From contig CBDUZS010000009.1 in the NCBI GenBank assembly GCA_965371785.1, forward strand, positions 1 through 53,641: 53,641 nucleotides of DNA, given 5' to 3'. Positions 32,457 through 40,408 of the stretch are shown piece after piece. Positions within the stretch are counted from its first letter, which is position 1; the number at the start of each line of letters is the position of its first letter. The translations under genes were made by a program, and so were the position numbers. The stretch comes from CBDUZS01 sp965371785 (GTDB lineage: Bacteria > Fermentibacterota > Fermentibacteria > Fermentibacterales > JCC-6). Under the pieces are notes generated by a model that saw only the letters and a list, made by a program, of their open reading frames with translations, made no database searches and had not been told where the DNA came from.

Positions 32457-33493
32457 AGCTGGGCGGTCAGATGAAGATGGGAATGAAGGCTCTTCTCGGA
32501 ATCATGGGGAAGAGAACCCCCGTGAACGTCATGGTTTCGATAACGGACCGATGCCCCAGCAGATGCTCTTACTGCCAGATCCCAGCACAGAACAGACCGG
32601 ATCTGATCACTGCCCAGTGGAAAGACCTCCTGACACAGATGCGACATGCGGGAACACAGCGCATCGGTGTCTGGGGCGGAGAACCCCTTATGAGACATGA
32701 CGCCGTCGAGCTCTGCACTTTTGCGCGGGAGCTCGGGATCTACGTGAGCCTTGATTCGAACGGCTACCTCCTTCCGGCAAGGTCGGAAATCCTGGACCAT
32801 ATCGATCACCTGGTTCTGGCTTTCGATGGTCCGGAGAATGCTCACGACGCCAACCGGGAGACCGGGAGCTTCAAGAAGGTCATGAAGGCAATCGAGCTTG
32901 CTTCAGGAAATATCCGTCTCTGGACGATTACCGTACTCACCAGGAACAACCTGAAGGAGCTGGATTTCATCATGAGCACTGCTGCGAAGTACGGCTTCAT
33001 GACAACGTTTCAGACCCTTCACCACAACGAAAAACTCGGTGGCGATACGACCGGAATGATGCCTTCGCGGGAGGAATACATCGAGGTCTTCGACAGGTTG
33101 CTGGAACTGAAGCGGGATGGTGCCCCGATTGCCAATTCGAAAAGGTACCTGAAGAGCATCAGAGGGTGGCCCGATTTCTCGACGACCAGGGTTCCGCAAA
33201 AGTTTCACGGAGTGTCCTGCCGTGCCGGCCGGATGTACTGCAACGTGGACGTGGACGGCAGGGTCTATCCCTGCTCTCTGCTGATAGGGTTGTACCCCGG
33301 CGCATTGAACGCACTCGATACAGGTTTTCAGAAGGCATTCGAGAACACACTGGAGCTTCCATGCCAGGCCTGCACTGCGGGATGTTATACCGAGTACAAC
33401 TACCTCTACGGGCTCAAACCAGGTGTAGCCATCGACTGGCACGGTTCGGTCATAAGAACGGACCGCATGAGAGAACTCGCCAAAAAAAACTGA
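32453..33493 (+). CDS. Radical SAM protein with SPASM-like C-terminal cysteines
   Basis: Radical S-adenosylmethionine enzyme of 346 residues. The SAM cluster motif is Cys34-x3-Cys38-x2-Cys41 in TDRCPSRCSYC, followed by the GGEPL motif (VWGGEPLMRHD). The C-terminal part has further cysteines (VSCRAGRMYCN, YPCSLL and Cys304/Cys307/Cys311 in PCQACTAGC) that should hold auxiliary Fe-S clusters as in SPASM or twitch domains. GTG 32453 overlaps the DUF362 stop and has GGAGG seven bases upstream. The target is unknown: SPASM enzymes usually modify peptides or proteins, but no small precursor peptide gene lies beside it. The context points to a cofactor or acyl-CoA-linked job. Confidence 0.88.
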   Translation: MKLGGQMKMGMKALLGIMGKRTPVNVMVSITDRCPSRCSYCQIPAQNRPDLITAQWKDLLTQMRHAGTQRIGVWGGEPLMRHDAVELCTFARELGIYVSLDSNGYLLPARSEILDHIDHLVLAFDGPENAHDANRETGSFKKVMKAIELASGNIRLWTITVLTRNNLKELDFIMSTAAKYGFMTTFQTLHHNEKLGGDTTGMMPSREEYIEVFDRLLELKRDGAPIANSKRYLKSIRGWPDFSTTRVPQKFHGVSCRAGRMYCNVDVDGRVYPCSLLIGLYPGALNALDTGFQKAFENTLELPCQACTAGCYTEYNYLYGLKPGVAIDWHGSVIRTDRMRELAKKN

Positions 33494-33509
33494 GAAGGAG
33501 ACGTGCTCC

Positions 33510-35003
33510 ATGCCAGCTCTACCCGAGTACAGAACAAGGGAACTCCTGCAGAGTTGTGAAGTGCCGGTGGTCGATGGTCTGTTCATCCCAACCGGTTCAC
33601 CCGTTCCGGGCATCCTTCCGCCTCCCCCCGTCTATCTGAAAGCTCAGATTCCCGGAGCGACCAGCAGAGCGGAACAGGGCCTTGTTCGAAAGGCCGTCAC
33701 ATCCGGGGAGATCGAGAGAGGTCTGACAGAGTTGCTTTCAGGCGGCTCCAATGGACAGTCAGATGGCGTGCTCCTGACGAATGCACTCGATATCGTGCAT
33801 GAACACTACGCAGCATGCCTGCTCGATTTCGGTTCCGCAGAGCGTTCTCCTTCCGGTGTGCTCATCTGGAGCCCCCTGGGTGGCTCAGGTGTAGAAGACA
33901 GAGCCGATTCTCTCAGGAAATTCCCCTTTTCCCTTCTCCATCCGCCAACCGTGCAGACAATTGCGGACTTCCTGCCCGAACAGGGATGCAGGATGTCTCT
34001 TGCGCGGATGCTTCACTCCCTGATAGCGACTTTCTGCAGGTTCAGGCTGATCGTCCTCGAGACCAACCCTGTCGCGGTCCTGGAAGACGATTCAGTAGTG
34101 GTTGTAGACTGCCGTGCGGAATTCGAGAAACGGGCAGTGGCAAAGGCTGACGCCGAGCTGTTCGAACAGGCCGGCTCCTCCGAATGCGAGCTTTCCCCCC
34201 TGGAATCCGCGGTCGAAGAGATCAACCGGGCCGACCCCTCGGGCACAGGCTTCTTCAGGCAGAACAGAGAGGTTCCATCGGCAGAAGCCATCAGAGTGGC
34301 AACGAACCTCTGCGGTGGCGGCGGCAAGATGCTGTGGGAAATGGCCACAGGCTGCAGAACGGACATCTTCACCATGAATGAGTCAGACACTTCCGGAGGC
34401 CTTTCGGCATTCAAGAGCTACAGGGTTCTCAGGGCAATACTTGCCCAGGAGGGAGCACAGGCTCTTCTCCTTACCGGGTCGGGCATGGCTTTCCAGAACC
34501 AGCACCACATTGCCGCAGCGGTATGGAAGGCTCTGAGAGAATCCGCAACTCCTCTCCCCTGCCTTCTCAGGTTCGGCGGAACCGATCAGGACAAGGCTCG
34601 GGAACTCATGGAAAGCGTTGCCCCTTCCCTGCCCCTCGATGTACGCGTCTACAGCGCGGAGATATTTCCGAATGCAATGGTCGATGACCTGTCGGATATT
34701 GCGAAGAAGGCGCCCCTTCGTGCCACTCCGGAGGAAAAACCGACAGGTGAACCGCTCTTCTCCGTGGAGGTCCCACCCGGTGACTTCTACTTCTACCCGG
34801 ACCTGCATACCGGTGACGATGCCCCCTTGTGCGTCGAGGCCTGCCCGACAGGATTCCTGGCCTGGAACGGGGAGAAGAGAACGATCGAAAGGGTACCGGA
34901 CACCAGATGCACCGGATGCCTGATGTGCGAGACGGTATCCATTCTGGAGGGAAACGGGGAACTGAGAATACATCTCGATGTCCCCCTTGAGGTTACAGGA
35001 TGA
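33510..35003 (+). CDS. Succinyl-CoA-synthetase-beta-like protein fused to a ferredoxin-like Fe-S module
   Basis: A 497-residue protein. Residues of about 5-420 follow the beta subunit of ADP-forming acyl-CoA synthetases: an ATP-grasp-like N-terminus (YRTRELLQSCEVPV, VYLKAQIPG), the metal-site-like LETNPVAVLEDD, and a ligase domain (GGGGKMLWEM, GALLLTGSG-like strand). The Gly-rich loop after KAQ and parts of the active site are degenerate, so catalysis is not assured. The last 60 residues add five cysteines (Cys441, Cys445, Cys467, Cys470, Cys473: CVEACP and CTGCLMC), enough for one 4Fe-4S cluster in permuted ferredoxin order. The gene follows the radical SAM gene by 16 bases and overlaps the alpha partner by ATGA. 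This fusion is not one I recognise from characterised enzymes. Confidence 0.75.
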   Translation: MPALPEYRTRELLQSCEVPVVDGLFIPTGSPVPGILPPPPVYLKAQIPGATSRAEQGLVRKAVTSGEIERGLTELLSGGSNGQSDGVLLTNALDIVHEHYAACLLDFGSAERSPSGVLIWSPLGGSGVEDRADSLRKFPFSLLHPPTVQTIADFLPEQGCRMSLARMLHSLIATFCRFRLIVLETNPVAVLEDDSVVVVDCRAEFEKRAVAKADAELFEQAGSSECELSPLESAVEEINRADPSGTGFFRQNREVPSAEAIRVATNLCGGGGKMLWEMATGCRTDIFTMNESDTSGGLSAFKSYRVLRAILAQEGAQALLLTGSGMAFQNQHHIAAAVWKALRESATPLPCLLRFGGTDQDKARELMESVAPSLPLDVRVYSAEIFPNAMVDDLSDIAKKAPLRATPEEKPTGEPLFSVEVPPGDFYFYPDLHTGDDAPLCVEACPTGFLAWNGEKRTIERVPDTRCTGCLMCETVSILEGNGELRIHLDVPLEVTG

Positions 35004-35968
35004 GCGGGATACTCAACCAGCTGTCCGGCATCGATGCTCCGAAAGTCCTCGTATTCGGCATCACCGGCAAACAGGGGAAGAGCCGGACCAGGCTCATGCG
35101 TGAATTCGGAACGGAGATACTTGCAGGCTGCACACCGGGCAAGGGCGGGCAGGAAGTCGATGGGACACCGGTTTTCGACAATCCGGCGGAAGCGATGGCT
35201 GCCTTTCGGGAAATCAACACCGCGGTCTTCTACGTTCCTGCTCGTGCGGTCGCCGGCTCTGCAATCGATGCAATGGAACTTGGCATCAGGTTCCTCGTAA
35301 TCTCTGCGGACGGCGTCTCCACTCACGACGCAATCAGGATGAAAGAGAAATCTCTCGATACGGGCACCCTTTTCCTCGGTCCGAACACCGTCGGCCTCCT
35401 CGATACCGCCGGGTACCTCTTCGGGCTGATAGGCGGAAAGGCGTCCTGGGCAAGAAAGAACTATCTCCCCGGCTGTGTCGGCGTTATCTCCCGATCCGGG
35501 GGTCTGTCTCAGCTTCTTGGCGCCTTTCACTGCAGAGCCAATCTACCGGGTCCGAGACGGGATGGTTCGTTCGGCCCTCTCTGGGGAGAGGATTACCCGG
35601 GTGTTTCCGCGGTCGTCTGCATCGGAGGGGATCCCGTTCCGGGAATAACGATGCTCGATTCCGCGATTGCCTTCGAGAACGATCCGAGAACGAAAGTAAT
35701 CGTTGCTTACGGTGAAACCGGTACGATCCAGGAAAATGATCTGGCGCAGGCCGTGGAAACGGGAAAGGTCACGAAACCCGTCATAGTATTCCTGGGCGGC
35801 AGGTACACTTCCGCCGGCGTCGCGCAGAGCCATGCGGGAGCGATGATCCGCAACAGGAATGAAACGTATGAAGCAAAACTGACGGCCATGGAGCAGGCTG
35901 GGATCAAGGTCGTGGACAGACCTGACGCAGTCTTCGCCGAAACGGCTGGAATACTAGAGCTTTCGTAG
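35000..35968 (+). CDS. Succinyl-CoA-synthetase-alpha-like CoA-binding protein
   Basis: A 322-residue counterpart of SucD. It has a Rossmann CoA-binding domain (VLVFGITGKQGKSRT, GTPVFDNPAEA, FLGPNTVGLL) and the ligase domain with GVISRSGGLSQ and the phosphohistidine loop SHAGAM, where His278 matches the active-site histidine of known alpha subunits. It is a little longer than SucD (about 290), mostly by an insert around residues 175-200 (FHCRANLPGPRRDG). Start ATG overlaps the stop of the beta-like gene. An intact histidine suggests real phosphotransfer even though the beta partner is divergent. The acid substrate is unknown. Confidence 0.85.
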   Translation: MSGILNQLSGIDAPKVLVFGITGKQGKSRTRLMREFGTEILAGCTPGKGGQEVDGTPVFDNPAEAMAAFREINTAVFYVPARAVAGSAIDAMELGIRFLVISADGVSTHDAIRMKEKSLDTGTLFLGPNTVGLLDTAGYLFGLIGGKASWARKNYLPGCVGVISRSGGLSQLLGAFHCRANLPGPRRDGSFGPLWGEDYPGVSAVVCIGGDPVPGITMLDSAIAFENDPRTKVIVAYGETGTIQENDLAQAVETGKVTKPVIVFLGGRYTSAGVAQSHAGAMIRNRNETYEAKLTAMEQAGIKVVDRPDAVFAETAGILELS

Positions 35969-36020
35969 TCCGACACGGAATGATATTCGGTTCTTTCACT
36001 CGAATCAGGAAGGCAATTCG

Positions 36021-36311
36021 ATGTCAAACTCATGGGACCACGTCGTCGGCACCGAAGAGTACATCAGGACACTGAACCGTTCGGAGGAAATAGCCGGGAA
36101 AACAGGGTACACCATCAACCCCGACGGCCACCGTGTCCAAAAAGTAGTCGGTCTTATGACGATGAACTTCACGGCCGCAGGCAAGTGCTACTGCCCATGC
36201 AAGCAGACCCACCCCCTGGACACTGAAAAGGACGTCATCTGCCCCTGTCCCGAGATGGGAAGTGAAATAGATGCAGACGGCTTCTGCTTCTGCAAGCTTT
36301 TCTTCAGGTGA
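36021..36311 (+). CDS. Ferredoxin-thioredoxin reductase catalytic-chain-like protein
   Basis: A 96-residue cytoplasmic 4Fe-4S disulfide reductase of the FTR beta family. The cysteine pattern is Cys58-Pro-Cys60, Cys74-Pro-Cys76 and Cys89-Phe-Cys91, with an extra Cys56 just before the first pair. In plant and cyanobacterial FTR the last pair is Cys-His-Cys and the histidine helps the active-site disulfide; here it is Phe90. Family members pass electrons from ferredoxin to thioredoxin-like disulfides. AGGAAGG lies six bases before the ATG. It follows the acyl-CoA-synthetase-like pair by 52 bases on the same strand, so it may belong to that operon. No thioredoxin gene is nearby. Confidence 0.87.
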   Translation: MSNSWDHVVGTEEYIRTLNRSEEIAGKTGYTINPDGHRVQKVVGLMTMNFTAAGKCYCPCKQTHPLDTEKDVICPCPEMGSEIDADGFCFCKLFFR

Positions 36312-36445
36312 CTCCCGGTTGTATTCTCAAGGTTGGTAATGCTTTAGAAAAAGACTTTCCATGCGTTCAGAGTAATTCGTACCGATATGCAATAATTCCG
36401 GCACTTTCGCGTCCCTGAATGCAGGCGAAGGGGAGCAGCTTCTTT

Positions 36446-36994
36446 ATGAACCATCGGAGAAAGTCGGTTCTCGCAGAGTTCGTTCGATGTAATTATGGCC
36501 ACCTGGTCGATTACGTCAGGGGCATGATCGATGATTCCGCCCACAGGAACAGCGAGGACGTGGTTCAGGATGTGATTCTGAAGATCCTGGACAGACCGGA
36601 TATCCTTGCGCCCATAACCGACTTATCCGCATACATCTTTCGCGCTCTGAGAAACAGGGTCATCGACCACTACAGAAGCCCGGACAGGGAAACCGTTTCC
36701 CTGGACAGGGAGGATGAGAACGGTCTCAGCCTTTTCGATGTCATCCCGGACTCGAGGTACAATCCCGAGGATTCATACAACAGGCGCGCTCAGCGCCGGT
36801 TTGTCTTTGCTCTGATTCGGGAACTCCCCCCCGCCCAGATGGAAGTAATCGTTGAAACCGAGTTCAACGGAAGAACGTTCAGAGAACTCTCGCGGCATTG
36901 GGATATTCCCCTGGGTACACTGCTCGCGAGAAAAAACCGCGGCATCAGAGCCATCCGTGAGAAGCTTCTAAGATTGCAGGAGGTAAAAGAATGA
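36446..36994 (+). CDS. ECF-type RNA polymerase sigma factor
   Basis: A 182-residue sigma-70-family factor with only regions 2 and 4. Region 2 is at about residues 15-85 (HLVDYVRGMIDD, SEDVVQDVILKILDR, SAYIFRALRNRVIDHYRS). Region 4 is at about 120-175 (IRELPPAQMEVIVETEFNGRTFRELSRHWDIPLGT is the helix-turn-helix part, seen in pieces). ATG 36446 was chosen over 36419 because GGGGAG lies upstream of it. It overlaps the next gene, a small membrane protein, by ATGA; this is the usual layout of an ECF factor with its membrane-bound controller. Target promoters are unknown. Confidence 0.9.
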   Translation: MNHRRKSVLAEFVRCNYGHLVDYVRGMIDDSAHRNSEDVVQDVILKILDRPDILAPITDLSAYIFRALRNRVIDHYRSPDRETVSLDREDENGLSLFDVIPDSRYNPEDSYNRRAQRRFVFALIRELPPAQMEVIVETEFNGRTFRELSRHWDIPLGTLLARKNRGIRAIREKLLRLQEVKE

Positions 36995-37419
36995 GTAAGT
37001 GTGTAGTCAGGATTATGAACCACGTGATCGAGGGAAAGGGTCCCGCGAAAGCGTTCAAGATCGTGGGTGTCGTAATACTGGGAATAATCGCCGTAGCAGT
37101 GCTTGCCATCGTCTTCGGCGTTTTCGTGAAGTGGCTGTGGAATGCCCTGATGCCCGAAATATTCGGTCTGCCCGAGATAGGCTACTGGCAGGCGGTTGGT
37201 CTTGCCGTGCTGGCTCATATCTTCTTCGGTGCTGACCACTCCACACATTACGAACGCAGCGGCAGGAAACGCAAGAAGGATCGACCTTCGGAGACGGGAA
37301 GCCCACTCCATCGGGAGATGGAGCAGGACTACACGGAGTTCTGGCGGGAAGAGGGTCGAGAGGCTTTCAAGTCATGGATGCGCAGGGAAAACGGTATCGG
37401 ATTCACTGAGGAAAGCTGA
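36991..37419 (+). CDS. Small membrane protein paired with the ECF sigma factor
   Basis: A 142-residue protein with two hydrophobic spans, at about 24-48 (VGVVILGIIAVAVLAIVFGVF) and 65-80 (YWQAVGLAVLAHIFFG), linked by WNALMPEIFGLPEIG. The last 55 residues are highly charged and cytoplasmic. It overlaps the sigma factor gene (ATGA). It lacks a zinc-binding anti-sigma motif (HxxxCxxC), so it is not a standard ZAS-type anti-sigma factor, but position and topology suggest that it controls or anchors the sigma factor. From memory, similar small proteins with the LMPxIFGLPxIxYWQ motif occur beside sigma factors in Bacteroidetes; this was not checked. Confidence 0.75.
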   Translation: MSKCVVRIMNHVIEGKGPAKAFKIVGVVILGIIAVAVLAIVFGVFVKWLWNALMPEIFGLPEIGYWQAVGLAVLAHIFFGADHSTHYERSGRKRKKDRPSETGSPLHREMEQDYTEFWREEGREAFKSWMRRENGIGFTEES

Positions 37420-37541
37420 CTTTTCCGTTAAAATCGGAGGTCAGGAGGGGTTACCGGTAAGAGCATTCTGTACTCCTGAACTTATCCGGGTTATCGTAGG
37501 AGACAACACGTGCAAACGGACATTTCAGGAAGGACAACTCC

Positions 37542-38348
37542 ATGAGAACAGCACTTTCGCTCCTGACGATTACAGCCATTTGCGCCACAGCACAGCCGGA
37601 AGACTTCCCCGGCATTCATGCAGAGGAGATTTTGAGCCTCATCACGGAGGAAGGTCCGGAAGCGGTCATCGAGTTCACCCGGAGCTTTGAACCGATGGAC
37701 AGGATCGACCTTTACAACCTCGCAAGGGAGCTCTACGTCTTCAACACCTTCGAGGGGCAGAACCTCGACGACCTGGTAACCGTCATCGACTACGCGATCG
37801 AGGACATCCTGGGTGTGGCAAGGGAAGAGGATACCGCCCTCATCCGCATGGCTCTCCTGGACCAGGCAAACGTCTTCTCCTACAACCTGTCGGCGGACCT
37901 TGCCGAATGCTGGCCCGGTGACACACTCACAAGGCACACCAGGCACTTCGAGAGGGGCCTCTCGGCAGCACTGCAGTGCATCGAGTGGCGCTACTACCTG
38001 GAGAAGGACGACTACGCTTTTTTCATGGCATTCTGGGCGGCCGGCATGCATCAGCTCTCGCTCGGCAGACCTGAAGAAGCCCTCTACAACCTGGTGAGAT
38101 CTCTCAACTACGCCGAGCAGATAACCGTGGATGCGGGCAGACCACTGGGTCTCCACGCGGGAGCAGGCTTCGAGCTGTTACTGGCACACGGTTACTTCGG
38201 CCTGGCGCTGATGGAGGCCGGCGGGACTGCAGAACATTACGAACAGGCAATCGGCAAGCTCGAGGAAGGCATCGAGGAATACGATGAATATGCCGTCGAT
38301 TACAGGTTCGGTATCGAACAGCTCGAGTGGGTAAGAGAGCGTATCTAG
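37542..38348 (+). CDS. Secreted helical protein, unknown function
   Basis: A 268-residue exported protein with a signal peptide at residues 1-17 (ending CATAQ). The mature part is almost wholly helical and acidic, with TPR/SEL-like features late on (EEALYNLVRSLNYAEQI, and YEQAIGKLEEGIEEYDEYA). GGAAGGA is seven bases before the ATG. Upstream, 123 bases separate it from the sigma-factor pair, so it may be a target or a separate unit. The stop overlaps that of the convergent hydrolase gene by four bases. I recognise no family. Confidence 0.75.
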   Translation: MRTALSLLTITAICATAQPEDFPGIHAEEILSLITEEGPEAVIEFTRSFEPMDRIDLYNLARELYVFNTFEGQNLDDLVTVIDYAIEDILGVAREEDTALIRMALLDQANVFSYNLSADLAECWPGDTLTRHTRHFERGLSAALQCIEWRYYLEKDDYAFFMAFWAAGMHQLSLGRPEEALYNLVRSLNYAEQITVDAGRPLGLHAGAGFELLLAHGYFGLALMEAGGTAEHYEQAIGKLEEGIEEYDEYAVDYRFGIEQLEWVRERI

Positions 38349-39751
38349 AGAGTTACTTCCAGTATCCAGTCCGACACGGTCGACTCGAACCCATCGGTGA
38401 ACTCGGAGGCCAGCATAGCGTATTCCTCGACCGACCCGTCAACGGCAGCCTGAAACAGGTGGTTTGCTCCGTCGATTACCATCACCACGGCAAGGGAATT
38501 CTCGGCAAGGGCCGTCTGCATCGGCAGCAGATTCCTCTCGGGAGGAACCTGTATGTCAAGCTCACCGTACAGTGCCAGCACCGGGCAGGACACCGCGGAT
38601 ATCTCGTCGACGGGATCATGATGAAGGAAGTTCAGGAACCAGTCGGATTCAACCTGGACAATTGACTGTGCAACGACGTCGTCCACGAAGACGTCGATAT
38701 CACCGAATCCAGCAAGATCTTCTTCCGACAGGCCTTCAAGCGAGGCAATCGTCGCGGACCGGAACAGCTCATCGAGACCGGAGTGATCATCCCCTGCCAG
38801 GACGATATCCATGATCTGTCTCTGGATTCCGACCTTCCGGGCTATCTCTTCATCGCTTAATCCAGCCTGACGGCTGAGAGTCTCTATCTGTCCGATCAGC
38901 ACCTCGTAGCCACTGACGGAAGGACCTGCCATGCTCACTATGAAGGCAACGTCCAGGGGCTTCCAGTCGGCCGTGATGAATGCAACTGTCGAGCCTTCGC
39001 TGTGACCGAGAATGCCAACTCTGCCGGGATCAACCTCGGGCTGAACAAGCATGTAATCGAGCATGAGAGAAGCATCGTAGGCAAAAACGGAATCCGTCAG
39101 GTGCTCCAGCTCACCTACGGAACCGCCGAACCCCCTGTCATCGCAACGAAGAACGGCTATACCACTTCTGGTGAGATGATCGGCCAGCTCACCGAACACC
39201 CGGAAGCCCATGACGTTCTCATCCCTTCCCTGAAGACCGCTTCCGGTGAACAGGACCACACCGGGGAAAGGACCTTCACCCTCGGGAATTGTGAGAGTAC
39301 CGGCCAGTGACACATCCTCACCATCTATGGTCACATCGGACACGGTGTAGGGAATATCTTCCACGGTAATCCCGCCGTTTCGATGCAGCTCGAAATCACC
39401 GTCGACTCCGCCCTGGCTGAAGACACCGTTAATCACATCTCCGTCCACTCGTCCCGCGAATGAAGCATGTCCCAGGTTCGAGGGCAGACCGAATCCAACG
39501 CTGTCACCATTGACGAAGATGTTCACCAATTCCAGCCCGAAAGCCCCCTGAACTGGAATGTCCATGGTTGCGGAGTACGATTTCCGCTCATCCATGATGA
39601 ATTCGACTTTTATTTCCAGCTCGATACCGCTGATGGATATCGCCCCCTCCCAGGTGCCAGAGATATCGGAATCCACCTGTTCAACCTGTCCACAGGCTGC
39701 CAGCATGCCAAAGAGAATGACCATGCCTGCCGTACGAAGCTTCTCGATCAA
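38345..39751 (-). CDS. Lipoprotein alpha/beta hydrolase with N-terminal beta domain
   Basis: A 468-residue predicted lipoprotein (hydrophobic run then LAAC). Residues of about 25-140 form a beta-barrel-like domain (GTWEGAISISG, followed by repeated strands) often found in front of secreted hydrolases. The alpha/beta hydrolase domain occupies about 160-468, with oxyanion region LFTGSGLQGRDEN, nucleophile elbow GHSEGS, acid in YGELDIQVPPE and catalytic histidine in DGANHLFQ. An all-helical cap lies between about 300 and 385. Family members act on esters or peptides; the substrate is unknown. TTG 39751 with AGGAGG seven bases upstream fits the signal; the frame from 39883 would add 44 basic residues and has no ribosome site. 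Confidence 0.85.
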   Translation of the reverse strand: MIEKLRTAGMVILFGMLAACGQVEQVDSDISGTWEGAISISGIELEIKVEFIMDERKSYSATMDIPVQGAFGLELVNIFVNGDSVGFGLPSNLGHASFAGRVDGDVINGVFSQGGVDGDFELHRNGGITVEDIPYTVSDVTIDGEDVSLAGTLTIPEGEGPFPGVVLFTGSGLQGRDENVMGFRVFGELADHLTRSGIAVLRCDDRGFGGSVGELEHLTDSVFAYDASLMLDYMLVQPEVDPGRVGILGHSEGSTVAFITADWKPLDVAFIVSMAGPSVSGYEVLIGQIETLSRQAGLSDEEIARKVGIQRQIMDIVLAGDDHSGLDELFRSATIASLEGLSEEDLAGFGDIDVFVDDVVAQSIVQVESDWFLNFLHHDPVDEISAVSCPVLALYGELDIQVPPERNLLPMQTALAENSLAVVMVIDGANHLFQAAVDGSVEEYAMLASEFTDGFESTVSDWILEVTL

Positions 39752-39785
39752 ATCCTCACCTCCTGACTGTAAATTCGAGAGCATT

Positions 39786-40262
39786 TCAGCCAATACTGAT
39801 GCTCTCAATCGAATCACCCTGACGAATCGAATCGAGCACGTCCATTCCCTTCGTAATCTTGCCGAAAACGGTGTGACGGCCATCCAGATGAGGCTGCATG
39901 AGATGCGTTATGAAGAACTGGCTGCCGTTCGTTCCGGGGCCCGAATTCGCCATGGAGATAACACCCCGCTCGTGCCTGAGAGGGTTCCCCTCGAATTCGT
40001 CGGTGAACGTGTAACCGGGACCGCCGCGGCCCGTTCCGTCAGGATCGCCCCCCTGAACCATGAAATCGGCAATAACACGGTGAAAGATGACCCCGTCGTA
40101 GAATCCCTCCCCCGCAAGGAAAACGAAGTTGTTCACCGTGATGGGCGCATATTCGGGGTATAGTTCCAGTTCGATTTCACCCTTGTTCGTTTTCATGTTC
40201 AGAGTGTAAGTAAGTGTTCTGTCGATGGTCATCTCGGGAGGAGCACTGTACTGCTTTGTCAT
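39786..40262 (-). CDS. Peptidyl-prolyl cis-trans isomerase (cyclophilin)
   Basis: A 158-residue cytoplasmic cyclophilin that speeds proline isomerisation in proteins. Marks are GEIELELYPEYAPITVNNFVFLA (seen as consecutive strands), the catalytic Arg in FHRVIADFMVQGGDP, GTGRGGPGYTF, the SMANSGPGTNGSQFFI core and LDGRHTVFGKITKGMDV. Length and motif order are typical of compact PpiB-like proteins. The ATG at 40262 has AAAGGTG six bases upstream; there is no signal peptide. A stretch of 34 bases separates it from the downstream hydrolase gene, so the two may be cotranscribed. Confidence 0.95.
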   Translation of the reverse strand: MTKQYSAPPEMTIDRTLTYTLNMKTNKGEIELELYPEYAPITVNNFVFLAGEGFYDGVIFHRVIADFMVQGGDPDGTGRGGPGYTFTDEFEGNPLRHERGVISMANSGPGTNGSQFFITHLMQPHLDGRHTVFGKITKGMDVLDSIRQGDSIESISIG

Positions 40263-40380
40263 TACGGCACCTTTCCATGGAGTTATCTGAATCAGGATGG
40301 TTCATTATCTACGGGAGACGGAAGTTGGAGTAAAGTGGAGAAACCCAGTGAAGACTGCTGATCGTTTCCCGGTTTCATCA

Positions 40381-40408
40381 TTGACGGATTGGATTCGAGG
40401 AGTATATT
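40381..40408 (+). promoter_or_regulatory. Promoter of the PerR-like regulator operon
   Basis: TTGACG (40381-40386), 16 bases, TATATT (40403-40408). A start site six to seven bases later would fall only a few bases before ATG 40419, giving a nearly leaderless message. GAGGAG lies within the spacer and would not be transcribed. Confidence 0.5.

Noticed and set aside
32453..33493. RiPP (modified peptide) biosynthesis by the SPASM radical SAM enzyme
   Set aside because: No short precursor peptide gene, leader-binding domain or peptidase/exporter adjoins; the neighbours are acyl-CoA and redox proteins.
37441..37479. TCAGGAG...CTCCTGA inverted repeat as a riboswitch or terminator
   Set aside because: The seven-base stem encloses a 25-base loop with no other pairing and no T-run, so it is likely chance.
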